In this document: in pieces, positions 47,440-58,363 of the stretch
How positions within the stretch are numbered: the first letter of the stretch is position 1
Layout of the letters: every line of letters begins with the position of its first letter
DNA from: Bacteroidota bacterium
GTDB lineage: Bacteria; Bacteroidota; Bacteroidia; AKYH767-A; 2013-40CM-41-45
Direction: 5' to 3'
Assembly: GCA_016708785.1 (NCBI GenBank)
Contig: JADJFC010000004.1
Coordinates: 124,001 to 188,000 of the forward strand
Length of the DNA stretch: 64,000 nucleotides
Made by a program: the position numbers and the translations under genes
Notes under the pieces: model-generated
What the model saw: the letters and a program-made list of their open reading frames with translations, nothing else
Databases searched by the model: none
What the model was told of the DNA's origin: nothing

Positions 47440-48396
47440 ATGAAAAAACTGAAGACCTTCTTCTTCCTGTTTCTTACTTTAAATGTAGTATTTGCCCAAA
47501 CTGATAAGCTACCAAAGCAAACGGTCGATGGGAAAACAGTATTCGTATACAAAATTGAATCAGGTGACGGTTGGTATTCTATTGCAAGAAAATTCAGTAT
47601 CACGTACTCTGAATTGAAAATGGCAAATAAGAATACCGATAAATTAAAGGTCGGTGAAAAATTGAATATACCTTCAAAATTAAAATCCAACGACCCTTAT
47701 TTCGAAAAAAATAAGGTTGATGAAAATAAGTCTGTCGAGAAAAAATCCGAAAAAAAGATCACGCACAAAGTTGCATCGACTGAGACACTTTATGCAATTG
47801 CTCAAAAATACAATGTCTCAGTAGATCAGATCAAAAAGTCAAATAATCTTAAATCCTCCACGATCAAGAAAGGCCAGGTGCTGGTGATCTCTGAAGGAAA
47901 ACCTGTTAAACAAAACGTAATTGAAAAAAAGCCTGATGAATCTCCAATGCAGGTAATCAATACCCCAAAAATTACCGAAGATTTAAAACCTGTTGTCGTA
48001 AAAAACGAAAAGCCCGAGGAAGTTGTTGAGAAAATGAAAGTAGAGGAAAATGTAAAGGTGAGCAAGAATGATGATAACGATGACAAGAAAATTATTTTTG
48101 CAAATGGGCGTCAGGAAGTAAATGAATCAGGTGTTGCATCATGGATCGAAGATGAGTCTTCCGGTAGCAATAAATACTATGCTTTACACAGAACTGCTCC
48201 ATCCGGCACAATAATCAAAATTACAAATCGAATGAACTCCAGATCGATCTATGTAAAAGTTGTCGGATTGCTTCCTGATACCGGCGATAATGAAGGAATC
48301 ATCATCAAGGTTTCTAAATCAGGTGCTGAAAAATTAGGGGTGATCGACCAACGGTTTCAAGCCAGCTTACTTTACGGCATTACCGCTTCTAAATAA
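47440..48396 (+). CDS. Exported protein with two LysM and an RlpA-like domain
   Basis: A 318-residue cell-wall protein: signal peptide MKKLKTFFFLFLTLNVVFAQ; LysM 1 (about 32-78, YKIESGDGWYSIARKF); LysM 2 (about 108-151, HKVASTETLYAIAQKYNVS); a charged linker; and a C-terminal double-psi beta-barrel similar to RlpA (about 225-318, GVASWIEDESSGSNKYYAL, IKITNRMNSRSIYVKVVG). LysM binds peptidoglycan. The barrel lacks the usual catalytic Asp/Glu context, so lytic activity is uncertain. It is convergent with the dehydrogenase gene, two bases away. Confidence 0.88.
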   Translation: MKKLKTFFFLFLTLNVVFAQTDKLPKQTVDGKTVFVYKIESGDGWYSIARKFSITYSELKMANKNTDKLKVGEKLNIPSKLKSNDPYFEKNKVDENKSVEKKSEKKITHKVASTETLYAIAQKYNVSVDQIKKSNNLKSSTIKKGQVLVISEGKPVKQNVIEKKPDESPMQVINTPKITEDLKPVVVKNEKPEEVVEKMKVEENVKVSKNDDNDDKKIIFANGRQEVNESGVASWIEDESSGSNKYYALHRTAPSGTIIKITNRMNSRSIYVKVVGLLPDTGDNEGIIIKVSKSGAEKLGVIDQRFQASLLYGITASK

Positions 48397-48397
48397 T

Positions 48398-49284
48398 CTA
48401 TTTGCGAAATTTTGCTGACACAACAAGATCCTTGCTTCCTTCTTTGTATTCGTAAAATCCTGATCTGCTCTTTACACCCAGATTTCCTGACATTACCATA
48501 TTTACAAGTAGAGGGCAGGGTGCGTATTTTGGATTTCCGAAGCCATCGTGTAATACTCGCATAATTGACAAACAAACATCCAGCCCGATAAAGTCTGCAA
48601 GTTGCAATGGCCCCATCGGATGGGCCATTCCTAACCGCATCACAGTATCTATCTCTTCAACACCTGCAACACCTTCGTAAAGCGAATAGATCGCTTCATT
48701 TATCATTGGCATCAAAATTCTATTTGCAACAAATCCGGGATAGTCATTTACTTCCACCGGAATTTTCTCCAGCTTTCTTGAAAGTTCGAAAACGATCTTT
48801 GTAACCTCATCACTCGTTGCATAGCCGCGGATAACTTCTACCAGCTTCATAACCGGTACAGGATTCATGAAGTGCATTCCAATCACTTTGTCAGGTCGCT
48901 TTGTCTGTGCTGCGATTTTAGTAATCGAAATAGAAGATGTATTGGTAGCCAAAATAGTTGCTGAATCACAAAATGAATCCAGGTCACGGAAAATTTTACA
49001 TTTTAGATCAATATTTTCTGTAGCTGCTTCTACAACTAATCCACAACCTTTAACACCTTCTTCCAATGAAGTAAATGAAGATAAGTTGCCAATAGTATTT
49101 TTCTTTTCGTCTTCCGTCAGTTTCCCTTTCAAAACCATTCTGTCCAGGTTTTTCCAATAGTTTCTGTTGCACGTTTAAGCGCATCAGCAGACACATCAAT
49201 CATATTCACCTTGAATCCGTACTGAGCAAATACATGCGAAATACCATTTCCCATTGTGCCGGCACCTATTACTGCAACTTTCAT
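48398..49284 (-). CDS. 3-hydroxyacyl-CoA (3-hydroxybutyryl-CoA) dehydrogenase (frame broken once)
   Basis: NAD-dependent oxidation of 3-hydroxyacyl-CoA in fatty-acid or butyrate metabolism. The N-terminal MKVAVIGAGTMGNGISHVFA is in one frame (49141-49284). The rest, including TNTSSISITKIA, GMHFMNPVPVMKLVEVI and HPMGPLQLADFIGLD, is in the other. One more A in the run at about 49150 gives ETIGKNLDRMVLKG and one protein of about 295 residues. The catalytic His is in MHFMNP and the Glu in EV.RG. It follows the polysaccharide gene by 27 bases but is functionally unrelated to it. Confidence 0.93.
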
Positions 49285-49311
49285 CTTCTTATGTTTTGTG
49301 TGGTAAAAAAA

Positions 49312-50727
49312 TTATTTCCCTTTGTGTTTAATAATGATCATTGCAGTATAGATCATGATCTTAAAATCAACTGCTAATGACATATTTTCAATATAGATCA
49401 GATCATATTTCAATCGTTCTACCATTTGATCTACGTTTTCAGCATATCCGAATTTTACCTGTCCCCATGAAGTAATGCCTGGACGAACTTTATGCAAATG
49501 GCGATAGTGAGGAGCTTGCTCCATTATTTGGTCAATGAAAAATTGTCTCTCCGGACGTGGACCGACAATTGACATATCACCTTTAAGTACATTATAAAAT
49601 TGTGGGATCTCATCTAAACGAATTTTTCGCATCCATTTGCCAAACTTGGTAATCCGACTGTCACTTGAACTTGATAATTGTGGTCCGGTCTTTTCGGCAT
49701 TGGAATACATTGATCGGAATTTGTAGATCTTAAATGGCTTACCATGCAGACCAATTCTTTCGTGACTGTAAAACAAGCCGCCTGGAGAAGAAAGTAAAAC
49801 ACCTATACCTGTAAAAATGTATAATGGGGAAAAGAAAACCAAGACACATATCGAAATCGAAATGTCAATTATCCGCTTAAGAGATTGTTGCCATACAGGC
49901 ATGAGATTTGGCGATATCTCTATCAGCGGAGCACCAAAGATAGAATTCATCTTCACCGAGCCTGAAAGGATATCATACATGTCAGGAATGATCTTCACAA
50001 TTACAGGTGTGTCTTCCAATTCATTGATTATATTTCCAATACTTTCATGTTGTGATGACTCTAGAGCAATCACTGCTTCTTCAATTCTATATTGTAAAAT
50101 GATCTCTTTGAGGTTTTTTATCCCGCCTAAATTAGCCATCTTTTGATCAAGAAGATGATCATTATTCCCTTCCACATGAACAAAGCCAATAAATAAATTT
50201 CCTGCAGCACGGAATTCTTTTTCCATCTGAGTAAGCAGATTGAGTGCTTTTAAGTTGCTTCCAATCATTATTGTGTTGAAGCCGATTTTCTTTTTATAAA
50301 TATCCCTGTTCACTTTAGTAGATAAAGAAAAACGAAAGAGTGCAGTGATCAGAAAATGTAATGTGAATAAAGTAAAAAATGTATGGTAGTACGATTTATA
50401 AGAGATCACTACATCATCAAGTAACAAGAAAAAGAAAATAATAAGCACTCCAAGAAGTGACAAAAATAAAGTTTGTCCTAATTCTTTAAGTCGGCTCTTT
50501 CTATAAACATTCTGATAACTTCCAATCAATGCATAAGTAATTACCCAGGCAATTGGAATTATCAATATGCCATAATAGAACTTTTGATCTTTAATGAAAA
50601 TGTCAGGTGAATAGGTCTGCCCTTCAATGATTAACTTTCGATAAAGAAAAAATAATCCCCAAGCAAGAACAGCAGCAAGCCAATCAGCAAAAATAAATTT
50701 TAAAGTTTGTATTCTTTTATTCATCAA
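49312..50727 (-). CDS. Polyprenyl-phosphate glycosylphosphotransferase (exopolysaccharide initiation)
   Basis: Transfers a sugar-1-phosphate from a nucleotide sugar to undecaprenyl phosphate at the inner membrane, starting surface polysaccharide repeat synthesis. The 471-residue protein has four N-terminal membrane segments, a CoA-binding-like cytoplasmic domain (TIMIGSNLKALNLL, AVIALESS), a fifth hydrophobic segment (about 285-310), and the catalytic part with YKFRSMYSNAEKTGPQ, KIRLDEIPQFYNVLKGDMS and VGPRPER. The start overlaps the lipoprotein stop by four bases, so translation is coupled. Confidence 0.93.
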   Translation of the reverse strand: MMNKRIQTLKFIFADWLAAVLAWGLFFLYRKLIIEGQTYSPDIFIKDQKFYYGILIIPIAWVITYALIGSYQNVYRKSRLKELGQTLFLSLLGVLIIFFFLLLDDVVISYKSYYHTFFTLFTLHFLITALFRFSLSTKVNRDIYKKKIGFNTIMIGSNLKALNLLTQMEKEFRAAGNLFIGFVHVEGNNDHLLDQKMANLGGIKNLKEIILQYRIEEAVIALESSQHESIGNIINELEDTPVIVKIIPDMYDILSGSVKMNSIFGAPLIEISPNLMPVWQQSLKRIIDISISICVLVFFSPLYIFTGIGVLLSSPGGLFYSHERIGLHGKPFKIYKFRSMYSNAEKTGPQLSSSSDSRITKFGKWMRKIRLDEIPQFYNVLKGDMSIVGPRPERQFFIDQIMEQAPHYRHLHKVRPGITSWGQVKFGYAENVDQMVERLKYDLIYIENMSLAVDFKIMIYTAMIIIKHKGK

Positions 50728-51593
50728 TAGAGCACTTTAAAGTTATCAAGATACATTACTGCAGAAGTCATTGAACTGGGTTTTTCTGCATGAATATAAA
50801 CTTTATAAGCAGTCGCATTTGATGCAACCCCGCCAAGGTCATTTATATTGATGTATATTTTTTTCCAAACCGACGTTGCACGTATACTCAATAGATCTTG
50901 TTTGTACACAGATCCTGCAGTTACGTATACACCAACAACGAAATCTATTTCAGATTTATAGTTTAACTCGACATAGGTGAGTGTATTCAATGGCAAAGTA
51001 AATGGTGCCGATGACGCAATCTCTAAAACAGTGTTAGTGTCTATTAATACTACTTTGCCGGAATTGCCTTCAAATACATTTGGATCCGGTGCAGTAATTA
51101 TGTTCACAGGTGTATTCCCTGCAGAAGTACTTACCAGATCCAATGTCGCATCTTCAAAATCTTCCATATTCGGATATGAATTGAAAGAATTGTATTCAAC
51201 ACGAGGTATAATTGAATACGTTTCACCAACGCTCATATTCATGGTGGTGTCAAAGGACGTAAACTTTACATAGGCTGTTCGCAAACTTGAAATTCCATCT
51301 TCCATGATTCCGGCACGAATAGTAATACTGTGGGTTCCACCATCAGCGATTGGAAATTTTCCGGGAACAGGGAATGTACCTAAATACTCGCCATCAACAA
51401 TAACCCATGCATCTGTAATTTTATGTGAACTGCTGCCTGAAACCGACTGCACTGAATTAAGTAGAATTGTGTCGATCTGAATATAAGTAGGTGAGGGGGC
51501 AGCAGGCTCAATAATAGAACATGAGGGGAGAATAATCACAATACTCAAAAGTGAAAGTAAAAAAGGAAAGAATAAATAACGATGCAATTTCAT
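50724..51593 (-). CDS. Lipoprotein with PEGA-like and carbohydrate-binding-like region
   Basis: A 289-residue lipoprotein; the signal ends in IILPSCS with the acylated Cys at about residue 25. The first half has a PEGA-like strand pattern (DAWVIVDGEYLGTFPVPGKF, GGTHSITIRAGI). The second half looks like a beta-sandwich, ending MYLDNFKVLY, a pattern common in carbohydrate-binding modules. It lies between the Gfo/Idh gene and the glycosylphosphotransferase, coupled to the latter. Binding of polysaccharide or cell wall is an inference. The family is not recognised. Confidence 0.7.
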   Translation of the reverse strand: MKLHRYLFFPFLLSLLSIVIILPSCSIIEPAAPSPTYIQIDTILLNSVQSVSGSSSHKITDAWVIVDGEYLGTFPVPGKFPIADGGTHSITIRAGIMEDGISSLRTAYVKFTSFDTTMNMSVGETYSIIPRVEYNSFNSYPNMEDFEDATLDLVSTSAGNTPVNIITAPDPNVFEGNSGKVVLIDTNTVLEIASSAPFTLPLNTLTYVELNYKSEIDFVVGVYVTAGSVYKQDLLSIRATSVWKKIYININDLGGVASNATAYKVYIHAEKPSSMTSAVMYLDNFKVLY

Positions 51594-51600
51594 TTTTTGA

Positions 51601-52568
51601 TTATACTAAAACATTCAATGAAGAATTTATTTTATCCATGATCTGATGTGCTACAACCAATGCCTGATAACCTTCTTCTATGGTTACCGCAGTCTGTTTG
51701 TCTGATCGTATAGCTTCAATAAATTGTTCAAGCTCCATTTTGATCGCATTCGATTCTTCAACTTTAGGCTGATCAAAATAAATGATCTTTGAACCTTTAT
51801 TTTTACCGAGATCAATTGTAATATCCAATGGTCCGGGCTCACCAACCAGATTCTTTAAACGAACTACTTCTGTTTTTCTTTTGAGAAAATCAACTGAAAT
51901 GTATGCATCACGCTGAAAGAACCGGCTTTTACGCATATTCTTCAATGAAATTCTACTGGCAGTTAAATTGGCTACGCACCCGTTATCAAATTCTATCCGC
52001 GCATTGGCTATGTCAGCAGTGTCACTTACTACAGCAACACCGCTTGCATTTATCTTCTTAATAGGGATTTAACGACACTTAAAATAATATCCAGATCATG
52101 GATCATCAGATCATGAACTACAGATACATCGGTCCCACGCGGATTGAATTCAGCCAGACGATGTGTCTCTATAAAAAGTGGTTGATTCAAATACTCTTTG
52201 GCTGCAAGAAAAGCAGGATTAAAACGCTCAACATGTCCTACCTGTGCTTTTACTCCGGCTTCTGTTACTAGTGAAACAAGTTTCTTCCCTTCATTTACTG
52301 TATGCGTGATTGGCTTTTCAATGAAAACATGTTTTGATGCACGCAGAGCTTTCGAAGCACATTCAAAATGGGCTATTGTTGGAGTTACAATGTCAATTGC
52401 ATCCGACATCTCAATCAAACGCTCATAACTTTCGATAAATGGTATACCGGATTCTAAACTGTAGGCTCTCGCATATTCTTCATTGCTGTCATAAAACCCA
52501 ACAAGCTCAGCCTGCGTTATCTCTTTTAGAAGGCGCATGTGGATCTTTCCTAAATGCCCGGCTCCGAT
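51601..52568 (-). CDS. Gfo/Idh/MocA-family oxidoreductase (frame broken once, start codon not found)
   Basis: NAD(P)-dependent sugar or nucleotide-sugar dehydrogenase. The Rossmann motif IGAGHLGKIH is read just upstream of ATG 52538. The active-site region shows FIEKPITHTVNEGKK and HVERFNPAF, with HDLMIHDLDI further on. The frame breaks near 52068; one extra C gives SVVKSPIKKINASGVAVV. In the frame of the Rossmann motif a TAA lies at about 52580 with no ATG/GTG/TTG between, so the true start is lost or non-standard; one more A near 52570 would open a frame further upstream. It probably starts the polysaccharide operon with the lipoprotein gene seven bases downstream. Confidence 0.83.
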
Positions 52569-52662
52569 TTCGCGAAATTAACAATTTTTACCGCCTTAAA
52601 ACAACTTAAAACAAAAGGTTTTGATATGCACTTTTGTTAATATTTCTAAAAAAATGTTGAAA

Positions 52663-52689
52663 TTTGATGCTGCCGTTAATGTTACTTTG
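52663..52689 (+). promoter_or_regulatory. Promoter of pcm with very short leader
   Basis: TTTG at 52663-52666 and TACTTTG at 52683-52689 are separated by 16 bases. The -7 element is one base short of TAnnTTTG and ends six bases before the pcm ATG, so the message may be almost leaderless. Confidence 0.45.
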
Positions 52690-52695
52690 TAGGAT

Positions 52696-53391
52696 ATGAT
52701 TCATTTACCGGAAGATAATTTCAAGCATCAAGGCATGCGGAAGAAGCTAATTGACCAACTCAGGTTAAAAGGCATTGATAATGAGGGAGTTCTGACAGCA
52801 ATGATGAAGGTGCCACGTCATTTTTTTCTTGATCTGGCTTTTTTGAATCAAGCTTATTCGGACCATGCATTTCAGATCGGAGCAGGCCAAACGATTTCAC
52901 AACCTTATACGGTGGCTTACCAGACCGCTCTACTTAACATAAAAAAAGGCGAAAAAGTACTGGAGATTGGAACAGGAAGTGGTTATCAAACGAGCGTTTT
53001 GTTAGAGATGGGAGCAAAGGTGTTTTCAATCGAAAGACAAAAGGAACTATTCGATCGCGCTATGGAACTGTTACCTGCAATGAAATATTCTCCTAAATTA
53101 TTTTATGGTGATGGTTATAAAGGTTTACCCGGCTATGCTCCTTTTGACAAAATATTGATCACTTGCGGCGCTCCATTTGTCCCGGAAGAATTAGTCAAAC
53201 AACTTAAAGTAGGAGGTATCATGGTTATCCCAGTTGGTGCCGGCGAAGTTCAAGTCATGAACCTGATCACAAAGATCTCTGAAACAGAAATCGATAAAAA
53301 AGAATTGAAAAATTTCAGATTTGTTCCGATGCTTGAGAACAAAGCATGGGGAAAAGGGAAAGTGATTGTAATAACGAAAGTGACGAAGTAA
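52696..53391 (+). CDS. pcm: Protein-L-isoaspartate O-methyltransferase
   Basis: Methylates isoaspartyl residues in aged proteins using S-adenosylmethionine, starting their repair. The 231-residue protein shows VPRHFFLDLAFLNQAYSDHA, GAGQTISQPYTVAYQT, the SAM loop VLEIGTGSGYQTSVL, and FDKILITCGAP. It is intact, monocistronic, and followed by a strong terminator. Confidence 0.96.
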   Translation: MIHLPEDNFKHQGMRKKLIDQLRLKGIDNEGVLTAMMKVPRHFFLDLAFLNQAYSDHAFQIGAGQTISQPYTVAYQTALLNIKKGEKVLEIGTGSGYQTSVLLEMGAKVFSIERQKELFDRAMELLPAMKYSPKLFYGDGYKGLPGYAPFDKILITCGAPFVPEELVKQLKVGGIMVIPVGAGEVQVMNLITKISETEIDKKELKNFRFVPMLENKAWGKGKVIVITKVTK

Positions 53392-53453
53392 TTAATAACT
53401 TGGTTGAAAAAGAAAAAAGTTATTTATCTAAAATGAGCAATAAAGATAAAAAT

Positions 53454-53483
53454 GGCGGGTACTTCTCAGTTCCCGCCTTTTTT
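53454..53483 (+). terminator. Rho-independent terminator after pcm
   Basis: GGCGGG (53454-53459) pairs with CCCGCC (53472-53477), with a 12-base loop and a following T6 run. It is about 60 bases after the pcm stop. AT-rich ATTAGTTATTAATTAATTAA repeats lie between it and the susD stop. Confidence 0.9.
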
Positions 53484-53507
53484 CATTATTAGTTATTAAT
53501 TAATTAA

Positions 53508-55044
53508 TCAATTAACGTCCCACCATACTTTAGTACCCTGAAGATCCGGACCCTGACCTGAAATAGCAGAATTGTAATTTCCGCTATTTAAAGTTTGTTC
53601 GTCAACCGGATATTTAATACGCAGTGGGAATGCCGTCATAGGTGTCAAGTACACCGTCTGCAGGCAACTGAAGAATACCGAAATCAAGTCTTCTCCATTC
53701 TGTCCATCCTTGTGTGCCTTGATTGAAAAGCGCAATCCATTTTTGTTTTCCGATCTTTTCTTTGTATGTGGCGCCTGAACCTGCATTTGTGTAATCAACT
53801 GTTGGCTGAGCAAGATATGCAGTGATATCTACCGGAGTTGCCGGAGTTCCATTCAAAGTAGTCCAGTATTCAATACTTGCACCAACACCTGCATCATAAT
53901 GCGATTGTGCAGTACCTGCTACAGCCCAACCTCTTTCAGCAGCCTCTGCAAGCATAAATTCAACTTGAGCATAATCCATGTAGATTCCGGGAAGTTCAGC
54001 AGACAATGCCAGATCTGAACGTTGTGATATCTGAGAATTTGGAGTCGCAGCTGCATTACCTTCGCTCAAACCATAAACTTCGCCAACGTATGTGCTAGTA
54101 GCTTCAGCTTGATTAAATAAAGCTGGTAGACGTGGATCATTTTGCGCAACTAATATGTCAAGAATGTATTACTTGCTGCATAGTCATTACGATTATCAAT
54201 ATAACGGTTACCATAAATTGGGTTAGCATCAGTTCCTGTTCCATATGGGAACAATGCATTGTCAGCATTTGAAGTGAAGCCACCTGCTGTCGCTGCAGCT
54301 TCGAAAGCTGATTGTGCAGTAGCTGCATCAACGTCAGCCAATCTGATTGCTAAGCGCATCTTCAAAGAGTTGCCGAATTTTTTCCAAAGATCCATATCGC
54401 CACCATAAATCAGATCATTTACAGGACCTGCTTCTGCAGAATTGATCAAGGATAATGCATTATTAATTCAGACATAATACCTGAATAAATTTCGATTGAG
54501 AATCATATTTTCGGCGCGCGAAATTCATTCGGTCTTAATGCTTGAGAATATGGAATTGATCCCCATGCATCAGTCATGTTTTGAATAAGCCAAACACGTA
54601 AAATTGTTGCTGCTGCGATTTGATTTCCAGCGAAACCTGAGGCTGCATTTCCTGCAGGATCTGTCTGGCATTTTTAATGATCGTATTCAATTCGTTTAAT
54701 CCACCTACAAATAATCCGGAACCGGGATCATTTAATCCACCTGAGTAAAATAATCCCCAATATGTATTTGTGATCGCTGTACGGAACTGGTAACGGCTTT
54801 CCGACGAGTACTGATTAGAAGACCAGTATTGAGCTAATTGATTTCCCATATTACCTCCCCACCAGACATCAGTCGAATTATCCATTATCCCTCTTTGTGC
54901 GCCTACTAATAAGTAGCTGTTGGGAACAGAACGTGGATTGTTTGGATCATCATTGATCGTTTCGAAATTCTTTTCACACGAACTTAGCATTAGTGCCAAA
55001 CCTGTGATCAGAATTGCTGATTTGTTATATATGATTTTTTTCAT
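53508..55044 (-). CDS. SusD/RagB-family outer-membrane lipoprotein (frame broken several times)
   Basis: Surface substrate-binding lipoprotein that caps the SusC transporter. The N-terminus MKKIIYNKSAILITGLALML ends in lipobox LSSC, followed by CEKNFETINDDPNNPRSVP, the typical SusD start. Further pieces: ATILRVWLIQNMTDAWGSIPY, KFGNSLKMRLAIRLADVD, GIYMDYAQVEFMLAEAAERGW, EKIGKQKWIALFNQG, and FPLRIKYPVDEQTLN near the end. These fit the SusD-like lipoprotein group with about 510 residues. Shifts are visible near 54660, 54510, 54470, 54160 and 53630. It follows susC after 24 bases. No polysaccharide enzymes are adjacent, so the substrate is unknown. Confidence 0.88.
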
Positions 55045-55068
55045 AGTTCTTTTTTTAATGTTCTTTAA

Positions 55069-58000
55069 TTAGAATCTAACATTTACTGACATACCATATG
55101 TTCTTACTGATGGAAGTTGAGCACCTTCTAAACCTTGAATGTTGCTGGTAGATACAGCTGATTCAGGATCGATGTTGGGAACATTTTTAGAAATGATCGC
55201 AAGGTTTCTTCCGATAAATGAAACTGATATTCCTTGAATTGTAGATTTAGTAAATAACTTTTAGGCAAAGAATAAGTCAATGAAAGTTCACGGAACTTAA
55301 CAAATGATGCATCATAAACGTCAGCTGCTGTGATTACATAACCTCCATCAAGGAAGAAGTGATCAACTGCTGCAATTGATGTTGTGTTTGGTGATCCATC
55401 TGATATAGGATTTCCTGACGCATCAACACCTGTTTGATTTACACCTTCAAGGATTAGTCCATTTTCACGAATTCCACCTTCTGCTGTTTCTTTCAAAGTA
55501 CCTGAGTATTTACCCCACATGTTTGTCATTGAGAAGATCTTTCCGCCATCCTGGAAGTCGATCAAACCAAATAAACGGAAGCCTTTAAATTCGAACCATG
55601 TGCTAACACCACCTGTGAAGTTTGGAAGTACTGATCCAAGTGGTTGAACTTTTGCAGTTCTTGCATAAGCACCACCATCTATGATGTGATTTCCATTAGC
55701 ATCATAAGCATAATCATAACCTACGATCTGACCATATTCCATTCCCGGACGTGCCTGGAAAGTTGCAGAGAATGGTGCATTTTGAATTTGTAAACTTTGT
55801 GTTTCTACGCCGTTCTCATCAGTGAATAATTTTTCCACCATGTTAGTGTTCTTAGCATAATTAACTCCTAAGCCCCAGCTGAAACCTGATTTTGTTTTTA
55901 CTACAGTTCCATTCAATGATAACTCAATACCTTTGTTACTCAATTCAGCAGCATTATAGAATTTTGAATTAAATCCTGTTGAAAGTGATTGCTGTACTGC
56001 AAAGATTACATCTGTAGATAGGAGTTGTAATATGTGAAGTCGAGTGAAAGTCTTCCTTCTAAGAAAATCAATTCTGTTCCAATCTCAAATGAACTTGTTT
56101 GCTCCGGTTTCAATTCAGAATTATTCGCAGCATTCGGAATGATCGCTGATGCATAACCCGCGAAGTTGCTTGATACTGTCGGACGAGTTTCTGCTGCAGC
56201 ATATGGAGGCGGATCGATCGCTGTGTTAGCCCAACCTAATCTCAATTTACCCAGACTTAACCATTTTGCTTTTACAAATTCAGAGAAAATGAAACTAGTC
56301 GTTACTGAAGGGTAGAAATATGAATTATTGTCTGTTGGTAGAGTAGAGCTCCAGTCATTTCTTCCTGTTACATCTAAGTACAAGAAATGTTTGTAACCGA
56401 AGGACGCACTTGCGAAAATTGAATTTCTACGAAGCTGTGATTTAACAGGCGTTGCAAGAATATTGCCAACAGAGTTTGTCAAATTATAATAATCAGGTGC
56501 ATTTAAACCACCTTGTGTTTTATAAGTATTGTTTTCTGTTTTACGATCTTGTCTGTTTGCCCCGATAAATGCAGTAAAGTCCAGATCCGAATTGATAGAA
56601 GTTTTGTAGTCTAATTTAAGCTCGTAGTTGTTTTCATTGAAGAAGATGTTCTGCTCTTTGTATTCAGAAGTGCTTGCTCCACCTTTAGCAACTCGCTCTT
56701 GACGATTGTCAGAATAATAATCAGTTCTGATCGCGCCACTCAAAGACAACTTTGTTGTGAAATCATATTTTAAACCGACAGCTCCATAAATACGATTACG
56801 TTGATCGGTCTGATAATTCTCGTAAGCTACCCAATATGGATTATCCCAATATAGAGGAGTAAGATCCGTCTCTGAATTCATATTCCAGGTACGTTGACTT
56901 CCATCCGGATTTTTATAATCTTTCAATTGGTCCATATCAAGTTGACGTTGCCACCATTGTGTGAAGTTTGAAGAAAGGTTGTTATAACCTGTTTGTGGAC
57001 GACCTTTTCCGTTTGCACCAACATAATTCACACTTAGTGAACTGCTCAACTTCGATGTGAATTTGTTTGAACCATTGAAGCTGAAAATGTTTCTGTTCAA
57101 TGATGAATTTGGAATCGTTCCTTTCTCATTGAAGTTTGTATAAGAAAGACGATATTTTGTTAATTCATTTCCACCGTCAATGGCGATGTTGTTATTAGTA
57201 GTTACTCCTGTTTCATAGAAGTTTTTGATGTTGTCCGGATTTGATGTCCATGGAGTCAATTTACCGTAGTTCGGCATACTTGGATAATAACTATCCCACT
57301 GACGTACCATCTGACCTTCCATTTTTGGTCCCCAGCTACCATCATATTCAAAGTTGGAACGAAGTTGAGTAGGGTCAAGGTCGCTCACAATGAAATCAGG
57401 ACCTGCACCGCCACCATATGTATCTTGATACTCCGGCAATACAAAAACGTTGTTGAAAGTAATTCCGGAAGTAAAAGAAACACCGATTGGTGATTTCTCA
57501 GCTCCTGTACGGGCCTTACCTTTTTTTGTTGTAATGATGATAACTCCATTCGCTCCTTGTGCACCATAAAGGGCAGAAGCGGATGAACCTTTCAATACGT
57601 TGATAGTTTCAATATCATCAGGATTGATATCCTGTGCAGCATTTCCATAATCATAACCTAGTGCACCACGAACCTGATCAGTTGTAGTGAAGTTTCCGTT
57701 GTTTACCGGAACACCATCAACAACGAATAGTGGCTGATTCTCGTAAGAGATAGAACGAACCCCACGAAGTAGGATTCTTGATGAACCACCGATATTTGAT
57801 GATCCTGAAATTTGTACCCCTGCAACACGTCCTTGTAGGGAGTTAATGAAGTTTCCTTCTTTTGCAAGAGAGATATCTTCACCTTGGACTTGTTGAGTTG
57901 CATAACCCAATGATTTCTGCTCTCTTGGAACTCCAAGTGCCGTTACCACGACTTGATTCAATTGTTGAATGTTCGGTTCAAGTGTAATATTCACCTGATC

Positions 58001-58267
58001 AGAAGCAGTCAGGTCAACTGTTCTAGTCATAAAGCCAACTCCGGAAATCTGAATTTGCTTTGTAGTTGTTGGAACACCGATCTTGAAGTTTCCATCAATG
58101 TCAGTTGTTGTCCCTATTGTTGTCCCTACAACTAAAATAGTCGCACCGGGGATTCCCAAGTTATCTTGCGAGGAGATAACCTTTCCGGTGATTTGTCTGT
58201 CTTATGCAGACACTTGCAAACTAAAGATTGCAAGTAAGAGCGCTAATAGCGTAATTGCTTTTCTCAT
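55069..58267 (-). CDS. SusC/RagA-family TonB-linked outer-membrane transporter (early stop and two frame breaks)
   Basis: TonB-dependent channel of about 1066 residues that imports the ligand bound by the downstream SusD. The signal peptide MRKAITLLALLLAIFSLQVS is followed at codon 22 by TAA (58202-58204) where Gln would be expected (VSA-Q-DRQITGKV); the frame then stays open. Next are the carboxypeptidase-like domain (IPGATILVVGTTIGTTTDIDGNF), the plug with PLFVVDGVPVNN and LKGSSASALYGAQGANGVIIITTKKG, and the barrel. Frames break near 56010 (YYNSYLSTDVIFAVQQ) and near 55255, after which the true end reads VRTYGMSVNVRF. Promoter upstream on the minus strand. Confidence 0.92.
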
Positions 58268-58336
58268 AGAGGTTAGTTTTGGTTAACCGAATTCCTTAAA
58301 TTTTGTCCAATTTAAAGAAATTCAATTCACTTTAAC

Positions 58337-58363
58337 CAAATTTAACCTAATCTTTATTAACAA
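58337..58363 (-). promoter_or_regulatory. Promoter of the susCD operon
   Basis: On the minus strand TTG (58363-58361) and TAAATTTG (58344-58337) are separated by 16 bases. The leader to the ATG at 58267 is about 65 bases. No anti-sigma or regulator gene is adjacent. Confidence 0.55.

Noticed and set aside
53433..53492. Short frame MSNKDKNGGYFS... after pcm
   Set aside because: Only 19 codons, and it reads through the pcm terminator hairpin.
1172..58204. Reassignment of TAA to a sense codon
   Set aside because: Most intact genes here end at TAA or TGA exactly where the family ends, and the only two in-frame TAA cases fit single-base changes in an error-rich sequence.
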